Below, piece by piece: positions 18,189 through 28,179 of a stretch of DNA of 64,000 bases (position 1 is its first letter; the number at the start of each line of letters is the position of its first letter). The notes under the pieces are model-generated. The model was not told where the DNA came from. It was given only the letters and a program-made list of their open reading frames with translations, and ran no database searches. This DNA is from Corynebacterium uberis. GTDB taxonomy: Bacteria; Actinomycetota; Actinomycetes; Mycobacteriales; Mycobacteriaceae. Both the position numbers and the translations under genes were made by a program. The stretch is taken from NCBI RefSeq assembly GCF_020616335.1, contig NZ_CP085051.1, positions 1,426,001-1,490,000 on the forward strand, read 5' to 3'.

Positions 18189-19475
18189 CTAGCCGTAATA
18201 CTGAGCGCCCTGCCCTTCGCCCACGTGGGCGTACAGCCAGCGCAGCACCGGGTAGACCACGATGATGCCAGCCGAGCCCCAGGCAATACCCTCCAGCTGC
18301 ACGGATCCCACCGTCAGCGTGAGGTTGCCGATGCCAGCAATGAGCGCCACGGCCGCGGCGCACAGGTTGACCGGGTTGTTAAAGTTCACCTTGTTGTCCT
18401 GCCAGATCCGGATGCCCAGCATGCCAATCAGGCCGTAGAGGACCAGCGTCGCCCCGCCGAGCACTCCGGCCGGGATGGTGAAAATCAGCGCCCCAAACTT
18501 GGGGATGAATGCCAGGGTGATGGCCGTGGCCGCCGCCACCCAATAGGCCGCCGTGGAATAGACCTTTGTCGCGGCCATGACGCCGATATTCTCTGCGTAG
18601 GTGGTGGTACCGGAGCCGCCGAACCCGCCGGCGACGGTGGTTGCCAGGCCATCTGCCATGAGTGCCGTGCCGGCCAGGTCATCAAGGTTGCGCCCCGTCA
18701 TTTCGGAGACCGCCTTGACGTGACCCACATTCTCAGCGATCAGCACGATGATCACCGGAAGGGTAATCAGGATTGCCGAGGCCTCGAACTGCGGGGTGTG
18801 CAGTTGCGGCAGACCGATCCAAGGCGCCTGCGCGATCGTGTCCCCGGCGCCGTCGGCGAGGTTTCCCGTCGCGGCCGCAAACACCCACCCGATGATGACC
18901 CCGATGAGGATGCCCAGGCGGGCCACCATGCCGCGTCCCGCCACCGTGCACACCAGGATGCTGGCCAGCGTCACGCCCGCCACCAGGGGTTGCGTTTGCA
19001 CGTTTGAGGCGGCCGTGGGCGCCAAGTTCAGGCCAATGAGTGCCACGATGGCGCCCGTGACGGCCGGAGGCATGACGGCGTCAAGAACCTTGCGCCCCGC
19101 TGCCTGAACTACCGCACCCACGGCAATCAGCGCCAGGCCGGCGACGACCACGCCGCCGATTTGCACGGGAATCCCCTGGCCCTGGGTGGCGGTCAGCGGG
19201 GCGATAAAGGCAAAAGAGCTGCCCAGGTAACTGGGCAGCCGATTGCGGGTGAGCAACAGGAAGAGGATGGTCCCCAACCCGGAAAACAACAGCGTGGTGT
19301 TGACCGGAAATCCGGTCAATGTGGGCACCAGGAGGGTAGCCCCAAACATGGCCACCACGTGCTGCATGCCTATGCCAATTGTGCGTGGCCAACTGAGTCT
19401 TTCCTCCGGGGCGACCACGGCCCCCGGAGCAATGCTTTTTCCGTCCCCGTGGACGGCCCAACCGATGGAGTTCAC
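18189..19475 (-). CDS. uraA: Uracil/xanthine permease (NCS2/NAT family)
   Basis: A 428-residue NCS2 transporter with about 12-14 membrane segments. Family motifs: QHVVAMFGATLLVP at the first helix, AENVGHVKAVSEMTGRN near residue 255, and GGFGGSGTTTYAENIGVMAAT, the signature around the substrate site. Uracil is the likely substrate because the sequence resembles UraA/PyrP rather than xanthine permeases. Start is GTG with CATACT seven bases upstream and no Shine-Dalgarno, suggesting a leaderless mRNA. Followed on the same strand by hflX upstream (33-base gap). Confidence 0.9.
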   Translation of the reverse strand: MNSIGWAVHGDGKSIAPGAVVAPEERLSWPRTIGIGMQHVVAMFGATLLVPTLTGFPVNTTLLFSGLGTILFLLLTRNRLPSYLGSSFAFIAPLTATQGQGIPVQIGGVVVAGLALIAVGAVVQAAGRKVLDAVMPPAVTGAIVALIGLNLAPTAASNVQTQPLVAGVTLASILVCTVAGRGMVARLGILIGVIIGWVFAAATGNLADGAGDTIAQAPWIGLPQLHTPQFEASAILITLPVIIVLIAENVGHVKAVSEMTGRNLDDLAGTALMADGLATTVAGGFGGSGTTTYAENIGVMAATKVYSTAAYWVAAATAITLAFIPKFGALIFTIPAGVLGGATLVLYGLIGMLGIRIWQDNKVNFNNPVNLCAAAVALIAGIGNLTLTVGSVQLEGIAWGSAGIIVVYPVLRWLYAHVGEGQGAQYYG

Positions 19476-19508
19476 ACTGTCTAGTATGCGGGTGGGCCCG
19501 GACCTTTC

Positions 19509-21044
19509 TTACACCGGGTCCGGTGAAGCGGCCTCCCGGAATTCGTCGAGCTCGGCCGCCAAACGCTGCGGGAGGCGGACGTCGAGAAGCGTTCCTGTTG
19601 CGGAATAGTCCTCCGCGAGCACGGTGCCGTGCTCATGCACGCGGGCCACCACGTCGCCCCTGGTGAAGGGGATATTTAGGCGCACCCTGGCGTCGAGGCT
19701 GTTGAGGAAGAGCTCGATGCGTCCGCCAAGCTCCGCGATGCCCTCGCCGGTGCGCGCGGAGACGAATACCACGTCGTCGAGGGCGTGGCGCAGCTCCGCA
19801 AGGATCAGCGGATCGGCAACATCGATCTTGTTGGCCACGATGATTTCCGGCGGGATGGTCCGCCCGGTATCGCGGGCGATGCCGGAGATGACCTCGTTGA
19901 CCGCGGCGATCTGCTTGAGCGGGAAAGGATCGGAGCCGTCCACCACGTGGAGGACTAGATCCGCTTCGAGGACCTCCTCGAGCGTCGACTTGAAGGCCTC
20001 CACCAGCTGGGTGGGAAGGTGGCGCACAAAGCCGACGGTGTCCGTGAAGATCACGGCGCGGCCATCGGCAAGCTGGGTCTTGCGCGTGGTGGGGTCCAGG
20101 GTGGCAAAAAGCGCGTCCTCTACCAGCACACCTGCCCCCGTCAGCGCATTGATCAGCGACGACTTGCCCGCATTGGTATAGCCCGCGATGGCGATCTTGG
20201 GGGTCAGGGACTCATTCCGGCGCGCCCGCTTGACCTCCCGGGAGGTCTTCATCGCGGCCAACTCCCGGCGCAGCCTGGCCATGTCCGCCCGCAGCCGCCG
20301 ACGATCCGCCTCGATCTTGGTCTCGCCGGGGCCACGCAGCCCCACACCCCCGTTTGATCCGGCGCGTCCACCGGCCTGCCGCGAAAGGTTGCCGCCCCAG
20401 CCGCGCACCCGAGTGATCAGGTATTCCATCTGCGCCAGGGAGACCTGCGCCTTGCCTTCCTTGGACTTTGCGTGCTGCGCGAAGATGTCCAGGATGAGCA
20501 TGGTGCGGTCAATGACCTTGGTGTTCAGGGCGTTTTCTAGCGCCACCAGTTGGCCCGGGTTGAGCTCGCCGTCGCAGATGACGGTATCGGCGTCCGTGGC
20601 CTGCACGGTATCGCGCAGTTCCGCCACCTTGCCGGAACCGATGAAGGTGCCGGGGTCCGGCTTGTCGCGGCGCTGGTAGAGCATGTCAATGACCTCTGCC
20701 CCGGCGGTTTGCGCCAGCGCGGCGAGCTCATCCATGGTGGCCTCTACCTCCGCGGCCGTGCCCTGGGTCCACACGCCCACCAGGATGACGCGCTCGAGGC
20801 GCAGCTTGCGGTATTCCACCTCATAGCCGTCGGCCTGTTCCTCAGCATGGATGGAGGTACGCCCCGCGACGTGGCGCAACGCATTGCGTTCGCCAAGCTC
20901 GAGCTCACCAACGGTGGGCTCGTGGTCAGTGCTTATCGACGCCCCGCTACCCCGCGTGGGCTCATTATTCCGGAAGGCACGAGCCAACAGCTCATCATGG
21001 CTGTCATCAGACTCGCTCGGATCATAGTGGTGATCAACATTCAT
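19509..21044 (-). CDS. hflX: Ribosome-associated GTPase HflX
   Basis: A 511-residue HflX. N-terminal glycine-rich domain with GSGKVAELRD and RTMLILDIFAQHA, the family pattern GGRAGSNGG and RGPGETKIEADRR, then the G domain: G1 AGYTNAGKSSLINAL, G3 DTVGF, G4 NKID. HflX splits stalled or stressed ribosomes and binds the 50S subunit. Start at ATG 21044 is preferred over an upstream GTG at 21062; both have weak Shine-Dalgarno sites. It is divergent from the 247-residue protein. Confidence 0.95.
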   Translation of the reverse strand: MNVDHHYDPSESDDSHDELLARAFRNNEPTRGSGASISTDHEPTVGELELGERNALRHVAGRTSIHAEEQADGYEVEYRKLRLERVILVGVWTQGTAAEVEATMDELAALAQTAGAEVIDMLYQRRDKPDPGTFIGSGKVAELRDTVQATDADTVICDGELNPGQLVALENALNTKVIDRTMLILDIFAQHAKSKEGKAQVSLAQMEYLITRVRGWGGNLSRQAGGRAGSNGGVGLRGPGETKIEADRRRLRADMARLRRELAAMKTSREVKRARRNESLTPKIAIAGYTNAGKSSLINALTGAGVLVEDALFATLDPTTRKTQLADGRAVIFTDTVGFVRHLPTQLVEAFKSTLEEVLEADLVLHVVDGSDPFPLKQIAAVNEVISGIARDTGRTIPPEIIVANKIDVADPLILAELRHALDDVVFVSARTGEGIAELGGRIELFLNSLDARVRLNIPFTRGDVVARVHEHGTVLAEDYSATGTLLDVRLPQRLAAELDEFREAASPDPV

Positions 21045-21135
21045 TACCCGCCATTGTGGCACGGGCGCGCCCCCGATGTCAGGCCACTACAGCACAGTGT
21101 TGCACCGCACAGAGTTTCCCCCCGGCGCCTGGGCT

Positions 21136-21151
21136 TATACAATCTGTGAAC
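21136..21151 (+). promoter_or_regulatory. -10 of a leaderless promoter
   Basis: TTATACAAT places a -10 TACAAT at 21138-21143, eight bases before the ATG at 21152, with no Shine-Dalgarno between. Confidence 0.55.
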
Positions 21152-21895
21152 ATGACTGCAGATCTCAAGAGCATCGGCCTGGATTTTCCGCGTTGGCAAG
21201 ACGCCGTCGAGGCAGCCATTGCCTCCAACCGCCTCCAGGTCGCCGGCGAGGTCCGCGGCGGCCAGCTCATCCAGTTCGCCGACCGCTCCGGCGCCCAGAT
21301 TCACATCCTCGCCGTCGAGCCCTATGCCACCTACGCCGGTTTTGAGTCCATCACCCAGACCTACGCCCACGTAGAAATGCTCACCGACGTGCTGGCGCTG
21401 TGTGAGATCATCGACCCCTTCGGCGCAGAAATCACCACCATCACCTGCAACCTCGCCCAGGGTCCGCTGCTGGCAGATCAACCCCGCCAGGACTATCAGC
21501 CCCTTGCTGTGACCGCACTGGCCATGCAGACCACCATCTACCCCAGCGCGGAAGACTTTGAAAACCGCACCGGCGAGGTCCTGGGCGTACTCATCTCCGA
21601 AGGCGCCCAGACCGTGGCCGCCGGAACCGGCGCCCACACCCCGGATGCCTCCGCACAGTTTTCCGCCCGGGTACTCGATGCGGAATACCGCACCAACGAG
21701 CTGACCGGTCAGCGCTTCATCCACGCCACCGTCGACGGCCCCTTCCCCTTCGACGTGTGCCTGCCGGACTCCCCCGAACTGCCCGCCAGGGACCAGGTCA
21801 TTGCCGGCACGGCGCTGCTCACCGCCGCGATCAAGGCCCCCGTCGGTGGTGGCTGCGGCGGCTGCGGCGGATCCTGCGGTTGCGGCGGACATTAG
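21152..21895 (+). CDS. Conserved protein of unknown function with Cys/Gly/His C-terminal tail
   Basis: A 247-residue soluble protein I cannot assign. It starts MTADLKSIGLDFPRWQDAV and contains no obvious catalytic motif; residues 1-225 look like a folded alpha/beta domain with many acidic residues. The last 16 residues, GGGCGGCGGSCGCGGH, carry four cysteines and a terminal histidine, which suggests a flexible metal-binding tail. The start is at 21152 (leaderless), not the longer frame from 21056. The membrane protein at 21929 follows 33 bases downstream, so they may be co-transcribed. Confidence 0.8.
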   Translation: MTADLKSIGLDFPRWQDAVEAAIASNRLQVAGEVRGGQLIQFADRSGAQIHILAVEPYATYAGFESITQTYAHVEMLTDVLALCEIIDPFGAEITTITCNLAQGPLLADQPRQDYQPLAVTALAMQTTIYPSAEDFENRTGEVLGVLISEGAQTVAAGTGAHTPDASAQFSARVLDAEYRTNELTGQRFIHATVDGPFPFDVCLPDSPELPARDQVIAGTALLTAAIKAPVGGGCGGCGGSCGCGGH

Positions 21896-21928
21896 GCGTG
21901 GACTGCGGACGTCATGGAGATGGCAACA

Positions 21929-22477
21929 ATGACCAGATCGTGGAGCCCACAAGGCAATAGACCAGGGGCAAGCGCGTACGCCCTGCGCGCGGTGGTGGTG
22001 TTACTCGCCGCCGTCTTGGTCTACCTGCTACAGCTTCCCGGTCTAGTCATTGGCGTGATCCTGGTGATGGGGGTGTTCATGGCCACCCGCCCGGACCCCG
22101 AATCCCCGGAGTTGACCTCCCTGCGCACCTCCGTGCGCCTGTCAGCCGAAGACATCAAAGAAGTGGTCAACGCCTACGACACGTTCCTGTACTCCCCGGC
22201 CTCCGAACACGTCACGGACCGCACTGTCCAGCGCCCCGAATTGGCCAACCCCCATAGCTCGATCCCGGCCATCCAGAGCTTCCAATTCCACTACCACCAC
22301 GCCTGCCGCTTCCTCAACCGACTCGAGCCCAGGCTACTCAACCCCCGCCGCAGCGCCCGGGAACTCGAACAACTCCTCGCCCTGACGGATGAGCGCGCAG
22401 CCACCCTGCGCACAGCCTGGTGGCATGCCCGCCAGGCCGCGCAGCGCCACAGCCCCAAGGGGACCGATAAGCGCTAG
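21929..22477 (+). CDS. Small membrane protein of unknown function
   Basis: A 182-residue protein with two close hydrophobic segments near the N-terminus ([13 protein letters not shown] and [15 protein letters not shown]) and a basic, helical cytoplasmic region after residue 70 ([21 protein letters not shown]). The ATG at 21929 is chosen because GGAG lies nine bases before it; an in-frame ATG at 21914 lacks one. The stop overlaps the convergent dapF stop by four bases. No family recognised. Confidence 0.75.
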   Translation: MTRSWSPQGNRPGASAYALRAVVVLLAAVLVYLLQLPGLVIGVILVMGVFMATRPDPESPELTSLRTSVRLSAEDIKEVVNAYDTFLYSPASEHVTDRTVQRPELANPHSSIPAIQSFQFHYHHACRFLNRLEPRLLNPRRSARELEQLLALTDERAATLRTAWWHARQAAQRHSPKGTDKR

Positions 22478-23529
22478 ATGCTCAGCCGCCCGGTAGCGAC
22501 GATGCGCGACGGGCCAGTGAGCGTGGTTGTCGTGGCCAAGACATCAACCACCACCTCACCACCGGGGACCCGCACGGTAACGCTGCCGGTCTCCTCGGCG
22601 GCGTCGGCAAGCGCCGCAGTAGCCGCGGCGACGGTGCCGGTGCCGCAGGACAGCGTCTCGCCGACACCGCGCTCCCACACCCGCATGTCCACCGCCCCAT
22701 CGGACAGGGGCGTCACGATCTCCACATTCACCCCCTCCGGGAAAAACTCCGGATCAATGGTCGGTGCCTCCAGCGTCAGGTCTGCAAGATCCTGCGCACT
22801 CAAGCCGGGAATGACCGCCGCCAAATGCGGATTACCCGTGGAGATACCCAATCCCGCAAAGCTCAACTCGCCCATCTTCGCAGTAGAAACTCCCCGCACC
22901 TGCGCCGGGCCCATATCAATTCGCACCTGCGCCTCGCGCGGCGTCGCGCGAATAACAAGCACCTCGCGGGCACCCGCCCGCGTGCCGATGGTCCCTCCAG
23001 AAAAAGACTCCGGGGTATTGTCGCCTTCCTCCCGGCGCTGATACATGGCCAGCCAATGGGCAAACACCCGCAGCCCATTACCGCACATTTCCGCCACGGT
23101 GCCATCCGCATTGCGGTAATCCATGAACCAATCGGTGCGCTCTACACCGTCCGGAAGAGACGCAATTTCACCGGCATCAAGCAACGCGCCCGAACGCACA
23201 ACGCGCAAGACACCGTCGGCCCCAATGCCCCGCCGCCGATCACACAGCGCAACAATATTTTCCTGGCTTAGGGAAAGCCGCGCGTCCGGATCCGGAATGA
23301 TGACAAAATCGTTGCCGGTCCCGTGCCCCTTGGCAAAGAAAATGCCCTCCTCGCGCAGCCCATCAGCCAGCGCATCCTGCGGCCCCGACAAGGCCTCCGG
23401 GCGCGATCCCAACGGCTGGCTTGTCACCTCACCTGGAGCAACCGGATCGTGCGCCCCACACTGGCACGGCGAATCCGCCTGCACGAATGACTCATCACTG
23501 GACGTGTCGCTGAAATCATCTCTAGTCAC
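22474..23529 (-). CDS. dapF: Diaminopimelate epimerase, N-terminally extended
   Basis: A 351-residue DapF. Catalytic cysteines lie in [14 protein letters not shown] and [11 protein letters not shown]. It converts LL- to meso-diaminopimelate for lysine and peptidoglycan. The core starts at [14 protein letters not shown], about residue 63; the family normally begins there, so about 60 acidic residues (with [10 protein letters not shown]) are extra. No ATG and no good GTG lies at the core boundary, and the GTG at 23529 overlaps the miaA stop as GTGA, which supports the long form by translational coupling. Confidence 0.92.
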   Translation of the reverse strand: MTRDDFSDTSSDESFVQADSPCQCGAHDPVAPGEVTSQPLGSRPEALSGPQDALADGLREEGIFFAKGHGTGNDFVIIPDPDARLSLSQENIVALCDRRRGIGADGVLRVVRSGALLDAGEIASLPDGVERTDWFMDYRNADGTVAEMCGNGLRVFAHWLAMYQRREEGDNTPESFSGGTIGTRAGAREVLVIRATPREAQVRIDMGPAQVRGVSTAKMGELSFAGLGISTGNPHLAAVIPGLSAQDLADLTLEAPTIDPEFFPEGVNVEIVTPLSDGAVDMRVWERGVGETLSCGTGTVAAATAALADAAEETGSVTVRVPGGEVVVDVLATTTTLTGPSRIVATGRLSI

Positions 23530-24455
23530 GAAAGCCAGTCTATCGACTCCCCTACCGGGTCCGCCGCAGCCTCACACCACCTAATACGAGGATCCCGCCG
23601 GAACCACGAACGCTGCCGGCGCACATAACGCCGCGTACCCGCCTCCGTCGCCTCCACCGCCTGCGCCACGGACAATTCACCGCGAAGAACCTGCAGACAC
23701 TGCGCATACCCAATCGCCCGGCCCGCAGTGGAATCCGCACGCAAACCATGATGGTCCACCAAACCGCGGACTTCATCGATGAACCCGCGCTCGAACATCT
23801 GCGCCGTGCGAGCAGCAATGCGCGGATTAAGCCACTGCGCATTTGTAGCCAGGCCGATAATTCGCGTCCCCCATCGCGGTGCAGCACCAATTACAGGCTG
23901 CGAAGCCTGATACGGCTTTCCCGTTAACTCAATGACTTCCAAGGCACGCACAGTGCGGCGCGGATCATTATCCTCAATGACCTGCGCCGCCGCTGGATCC
24001 TTCAGCGCCAATTCCGCATGCAACGCAGCAACACCGACCTCATCCAAACGCTGCTGCCAGCGGGCCCGCACCGCCGCATCAGTAGGCGGAAACCGCCAAT
24101 TATCCAGCAACGACTGCACATACAGCATCGAGCCGCCCGCCAAAATGGGCGTCTTTCCCCGACGCAGAATATCTTCTACATCCGCGACAGCCGACTGCTG
24201 ATACCGCGCGACAGAAGCCGGCTCCGTGACATCCAACGTATCGAGCTGATGGTGCACAATGCCCTCCCGCTCAGCCACCGACAACTTCGCAGTCCCAATA
24301 TCCATTCCCCGATACAGCTGCATGGAATCCACATTGACCACCTCCCCGTCCCACCGATGAGCCAATGCCAAGGCCAGCGCAGACTTGCCCGACGCGGTAG
24401 GGCCCACCACCGCGATCGGCGTAATTGTCCCATCGACCCTATATGCCCCGGACAT
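23526..24455 (-). CDS. miaA: tRNA dimethylallyltransferase
   Basis: A 309-residue MiaA. The P-loop is [17 protein letters not shown], followed by [17 protein letters not shown] with the catalytic Asp-Ser and the zinc-finger-less C-terminal end usual in bacteria. It adds dimethylallyl to A37 of tRNAs reading UNN codons; MiaB, also in this window, methylthiolates the product. AAGGAGG lies six bases before ATG 24455, which also overlaps the stop of the upstream gene as TGATG. Middle gene of a coupled LigB-like-miaA-dapF operon. Confidence 0.96.
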   Translation of the reverse strand: MSGAYRVDGTITPIAVVGPTASGKSALALALAHRWDGEVVNVDSMQLYRGMDIGTAKLSVAEREGIVHHQLDTLDVTEPASVARYQQSAVADVEDILRRGKTPILAGGSMLYVQSLLDNWRFPPTDAAVRARWQQRLDEVGVAALHAELALKDPAAAQVIEDNDPRRTVRALEVIELTGKPYQASQPVIGAAPRWGTRIIGLATNAQWLNPRIAARTAQMFERGFIDEVRGLVDHHGLRADSTAGRAIGYAQCLQVLRGELSVAQAVEATEAGTRRYVRRQRSWFRRDPRIRWCEAAADPVGESIDWLS

Positions 24456-25138
24456 CATTGGCCTCCTTGTCGCTGCCCCGATTGCTGCTGCTCCGATTGC
24501 TGCTGCCCCAGCCAGGCCACATAGCGTGCCACCCCCTGGCTGACGTCTTCTTGCAGCAGGTGCGCACCAACTCCTGGATGGCGCCGGCGCCACTGGGCGA
24601 TCTCCAGCCACAGCTCCGGCTCAACCACACCGGCATCAGCCAGCCAGGATGCAGTCACTGGCTGCGGGCATTGTGCACCCAACACCGCGCGGCACCACTG
24701 ATGCGCGGCCGGTGCGTCCTCCCGCAAAGCCAAGGGCGCCCGCGGGGTCATCCCGGCCGAGCCGTCGATGACCACTACCGTCAGCACGTCCTGGACGGAG
24801 TCCTCCGCTGGACTGGGATCGCCTAGGTTTCCACGAACCTCGCGGACCTGCCGGTCTCCCACCACCGGCTCTAGCAGCCAGCGCGCCACCAGCTCTGGCA
24901 AATAGGCACCCGTGCTTACCGTCACGTCGGGGGCGCCCCAGGCTTTGAAGCTGCCCTCATGGCCGGTTCGCCACCGCTCATCGCGCGATCCCACAATATC
25001 GATGCGACACCGCCCATGCGCGGCAATAATCTCCCGGGCTGCACAAACCAGGCGCGTGGCGTTTTCGTCGACTGCGCGCGCTCCCAATTCCGGAATCAAC
25101 GCAGGCGAACCCGGCACAACCAGAATTCCTCCGTTCAC
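24455..25138 (-). CDS. Conserved Ala-rich protein, LigB-dioxygenase-like fold (Rv2728c-type)
   Basis: A 227-residue protein in the position of M. tuberculosis Rv2728c (order Rv2728c-miaA-dapF, from memory). It starts [19 protein letters not shown] and has a middle [16 protein letters not shown] segment and [13 protein letters not shown], a layout reminiscent of class III extradiol dioxygenase LigB/MEMO proteins, though metal ligands are not clear. The GTG at 25138 has GGGGA upstream. The C-terminal Gln-rich end overlaps the miaA Shine-Dalgarno. The reaction is unknown. Confidence 0.75.
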   Translation of the reverse strand: MNGGILVVPGSPALIPELGARAVDENATRLVCAAREIIAAHGRCRIDIVGSRDERWRTGHEGSFKAWGAPDVTVSTGAYLPELVARWLLEPVVGDRQVREVRGNLGDPSPAEDSVQDVLTVVVIDGSAGMTPRAPLALREDAPAAHQWCRAVLGAQCPQPVTASWLADAGVVEPELWLEIAQWRRRHPGVGAHLLQEDVSQGVARYVAWLGQQQSEQQQSGQRQGGQ

Positions 25139-25510
25139 GGATCCCCAGCGTAATGCCAACAGATGACATACCCGCGAGGCGGGGTGGATCAGCAGCGTAA
25201 GCCACCACTTCTGCGTGTTCGAATCGCCCCCGACCCAGGGTAGGCGCACACAAACCCGGACAGTTGTTTACGCCATATCCAGGCAACCTGTAGATTGGTG
25301 AGAGTTAAAGCGCCCGTCTTCAGGTCGGTTCAATTTGTGCTATACCAAATACCCCGGAAGATGTGCGCCACCGATAGCAGCATCGTGATTGACTGGTCGC
25401 ATCACTGAACGCCCCGAAGAACAATTGTGGAACGCCCCATCAGGTTCCACATTGAACCTAAGGCAGACACAGGGACAGCGGCGCTAGATGGTAAAGGACG
25501 TTGTACGAGT
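25139..25510. promoter_or_regulatory. Divergent control region with GTGGAAC inverted repeat
   Basis: This 372-bp region separates the LigB-like gene from the DUF349 gene. GTGGAAC (25427-25433) and GTTCCAC (25444-25450) form a perfect inverted repeat with a 10-base centre. An extended -10 TGCTATACC (TATACC at 25341-25346) points toward the DUF349 gene. GAACGCCCC occurs twice (25407 and 25431). No gene seen. Confidence 0.4.
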
Positions 25511-26869
25511 ATGACCGACAAGCCCACCTCCGACCACACCGACTCCGCCCCGGCCGCCCCCACCCGCCGGGCCGTGCCCAACCCGGCCATGCTGGCCAAG
25601 AAGCGGCCCGCCGTCGCGCGTACTGGAGCCAACGCTGCACCCCTAGCGCCCCTTCCACCCAACGATCCATCCCAGTGGGGACGTGTCGATGAAGACGGCA
25701 CCGTCTGGGTACGCACGGAAACCGGGGAGCGCCCCATCGGCCAGTGGCAAGCCGGAAGCCCGGATGAGGCCTTGGCACACTACGGGGCACGCTACGACGA
25801 CCTCAGTACCGAGGTTGCCCTGCTCGAGTCCCGCCTGGCGGCACATCCTGACGACGCCCCGAAGATCCGGCACGCAGCCACCGAGCTGAAGGAAGGCCTT
25901 CCCGTGGCGGCAGTCATCGGGGATCTGTCTGTGCTGCGCACCCGACTGGACGCCATCATCGAGCGTGCCGACGACGCACACGAGGCGTTCCTGGCAGAAC
26001 GCACCCGCCACCGCGAAGAGGCCACCGCCCGCAAGACCGCGCTGGCCGAGGAGGCCGAGCGACTGGCCAAGGCCGATGGCGAATGGAAGGCCACGGGAGA
26101 TCGCTTCAAGGAGATCTTCGATGAGTGGCGCACCATCCACGGCGTAGACCGGAAGACCGACGACGCCCTGTGGAAGCGCTTCTCTCACTCCCGCGAGACG
26201 TTCAACCGCCGCCGCGGATCGCACTTCGCCGAACTCGACCGCAACCGCGCCGCGGTGAAGAAGCGGAAAGAAGAGCTCATCGAGCAGGCACAGGGACTCC
26301 AGGACTCCACGGATTGGGGCCCCACCGCACGCGAATTCAAAGCGCTGATGACGCAGTGGAAGGCCGCCGGGCGTGCCTCCCGCGACGTTGATGATCGCCT
26401 CTGGGAGAAGTTCCGGGCGGCACAAGATCACTTCTTTGACGCGCGGAACGCCGCACACCAGGCCCAAGAAGACGAGTATGTGGCTAACGCCCGCGCCAAG
26501 GACGAGCTTCTGGCGGAATACTCCCCGCTCATCGACCCGGAGACCAACCTGGATGCCGCACGCACCAAGCTTGCGGAACTCCAGGAGAAGTGGGATGAGA
26601 TTGGGTTTGTCCCCCGCGGCCAGGTCAAGGCCTACGAGAACAAGATCGCGGAGTTGGAAAACAACGTCGCAGCGGCCGAGAAGGCCCAGTGGCGCCGCAC
26701 CGACCCACAAGCCCAGGCCCGCGCCGCCCAGTTCACCGCCAAGGTGGAGGAGTTCACCCAGGCTGCCGAGGCCGCAGGAAAGCACAACAAGGCCACCCAG
26801 CTGCGCGAGCAAGCAGCCCAATGGCAGGAATGGGCTGACGCGGCACAAAGCGCCGTGGCTGACCGCTAG
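25511..26869 (+). CDS. DUF349 family protein (Rv2731-type)
   Basis: A 452-residue, highly charged, mostly helical protein with repeated DUF349 modules: DGEWKATGDRFKEIFDEW, STDWGPTAREFKALMTQW and AELQEKWDEIGFVPRG. It is Ala/Arg/Glu rich with long coiled-coil segments and no membrane span. DUF349 proteins are uncharacterised in actinobacteria; some have been linked to RNA or DNA stress responses, which I cannot confirm. The ATG at 25511 is preferred to the open frame from 25427. Confidence 0.85.
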   Translation: MTDKPTSDHTDSAPAAPTRRAVPNPAMLAKKRPAVARTGANAAPLAPLPPNDPSQWGRVDEDGTVWVRTETGERPIGQWQAGSPDEALAHYGARYDDLSTEVALLESRLAAHPDDAPKIRHAATELKEGLPVAAVIGDLSVLRTRLDAIIERADDAHEAFLAERTRHREEATARKTALAEEAERLAKADGEWKATGDRFKEIFDEWRTIHGVDRKTDDALWKRFSHSRETFNRRRGSHFAELDRNRAAVKKRKEELIEQAQGLQDSTDWGPTAREFKALMTQWKAAGRASRDVDDRLWEKFRAAQDHFFDARNAAHQAQEDEYVANARAKDELLAEYSPLIDPETNLDAARTKLAELQEKWDEIGFVPRGQVKAYENKIAELENNVAAAEKAQWRRTDPQAQARAAQFTAKVEEFTQAAEAAGKHNKATQLREQAAQWQEWADAAQSAVADR

Positions 26870-26973
26870 CAGCACCCTTTTACTGACCGGCCACGCCGGG
26901 AGCGCTGGCCGCACCCGGCGTGCCCCCGCCCCACGCCAGCCCGGTAACAGACTGCTGAGGACCACCCACACCT

Positions 26974-28155
26974 GTGATGACGCACCTTCGCTTCTTTGAC
27001 CTCGGCGAACACCGGGATATTTCTGGCACCATCCAGCCAACAACGGCGCTGGAGGACTTCGTCTTCATGGCGAACTTGCAGGCCCAGGAGGCAACCGGGG
27101 ACATGGCTGTCTCCGTCACCACGGGCGACGTGGTGACCACACTCGGAGAGGACAGCCACGTCCGCGTCGCGGCCATTCTTCAGAGCAATCAGGGCGTTGC
27201 CGGCACGAGCACATGCCCAGACCCGGAGCGTCTGCCCGCGGTCTACGACTCGACCGGCCCCGATCCGACCGCCGATATCGAGTGCACCGGCTACATCCAC
27301 CTGTCCGCCCCGGTGGAAGAACACGATCATGCCCTGATCTGCGAGGTTGTCCCCGACGCCGATTTTCAGCCCGTCAGCGACCTCCTCGACGCCGATCATG
27401 CCGCTCGGATCACCGACTTCTGGTGTACTGCCCTTGATGCACTTATCGCCTACGGGCACCGTACCGGCCGCACTTACCTGCAAGTGTGGCGCCGCCGCCC
27501 ACCCACCACCTCCTCCCATGGCGCTGATCCGGCTGCCTGCGCCTTGCGCCGCGCCGGTTTCGAACTCCACGGGCAGGAGGACCAATGGGTCATCCCCGGT
27601 GCTGCCGCGCCTGCACCGGCGCCCGCGGAAACGGCGCACGCAAGCGTGACGCGCACGGGAGCGGTTGATCTTCGGTGCTATTGGGATTTCGACTTCCCGG
27701 AGACAGTGACCAGCGGCATCCTTAAGCTCTACGAGCAAGCCGACACCGATAGTCCCCACGGACAATTAGTGCAGCGGCCCGCCCCCTGGACTCGCCAGCG
27801 TCTCTGGCGCGCCCGCACGCGCCTGCACCGGGCAGGGTGTACCGCCCTGACCGTGGTTGTACTCAAGGAGGGCACACCAGTAGCGATCAGTGAGGTCACC
27901 CTCGACTTTGCGGCGCTTGCCGACGCCGCCGGCGGCGCCATTGCCGTCGCCGAGCACACCGCAACCGTCGTCGATGCAGCCTGCCGCGGGCACGGCCTCG
28001 GCACAGCATGCACCGCCGCACTGGCGGCAGCCCTCGGGCCACGCTGGCGCATCTACAGTGCCAATGACCACCAGCATGAGGCCATGACCAGGATTAATGA
28101 GCTGGCCGGCGGTCAGCGTCTGTGCCGCCTGGAGGCCTGGGATCGCCGCCTCTAA
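26974..28155 (+). CDS. Probable two-domain GNAT acetyltransferase
   Basis: A 393-residue protein with two GNAT-like halves joined by an Ala/Pro linker (about residue 208-220). The C-terminal half shows TALTVVVLKEGTPVAISEVTL followed by VDAACRGHGLGTACTAAL, matching the acetyl-CoA-binding V-x-x-x-x-R-G-x-G-x-G/A pattern; the N-terminal half is degenerate. This architecture resembles mycothiol synthase-like double GNATs, but key residues for mycothiol were not recognised. GTG and ATG are adjacent at 26974/26977. It follows the DUF349 gene by 104 bases. Confidence 0.75.
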   Translation: MMTHLRFFDLGEHRDISGTIQPTTALEDFVFMANLQAQEATGDMAVSVTTGDVVTTLGEDSHVRVAAILQSNQGVAGTSTCPDPERLPAVYDSTGPDPTADIECTGYIHLSAPVEEHDHALICEVVPDADFQPVSDLLDADHAARITDFWCTALDALIAYGHRTGRTYLQVWRRRPPTTSSHGADPAACALRRAGFELHGQEDQWVIPGAAAPAPAPAETAHASVTRTGAVDLRCYWDFDFPETVTSGILKLYEQADTDSPHGQLVQRPAPWTRQRLWRARTRLHRAGCTALTVVVLKEGTPVAISEVTLDFAALADAAGGAIAVAEHTATVVDAACRGHGLGTACTAALAAALGPRWRIYSANDHQHEAMTRINELAGGQRLCRLEAWDRRL

Positions 28156-28179
28156 CGGGCGGCGGCACCGCACCGCCGG

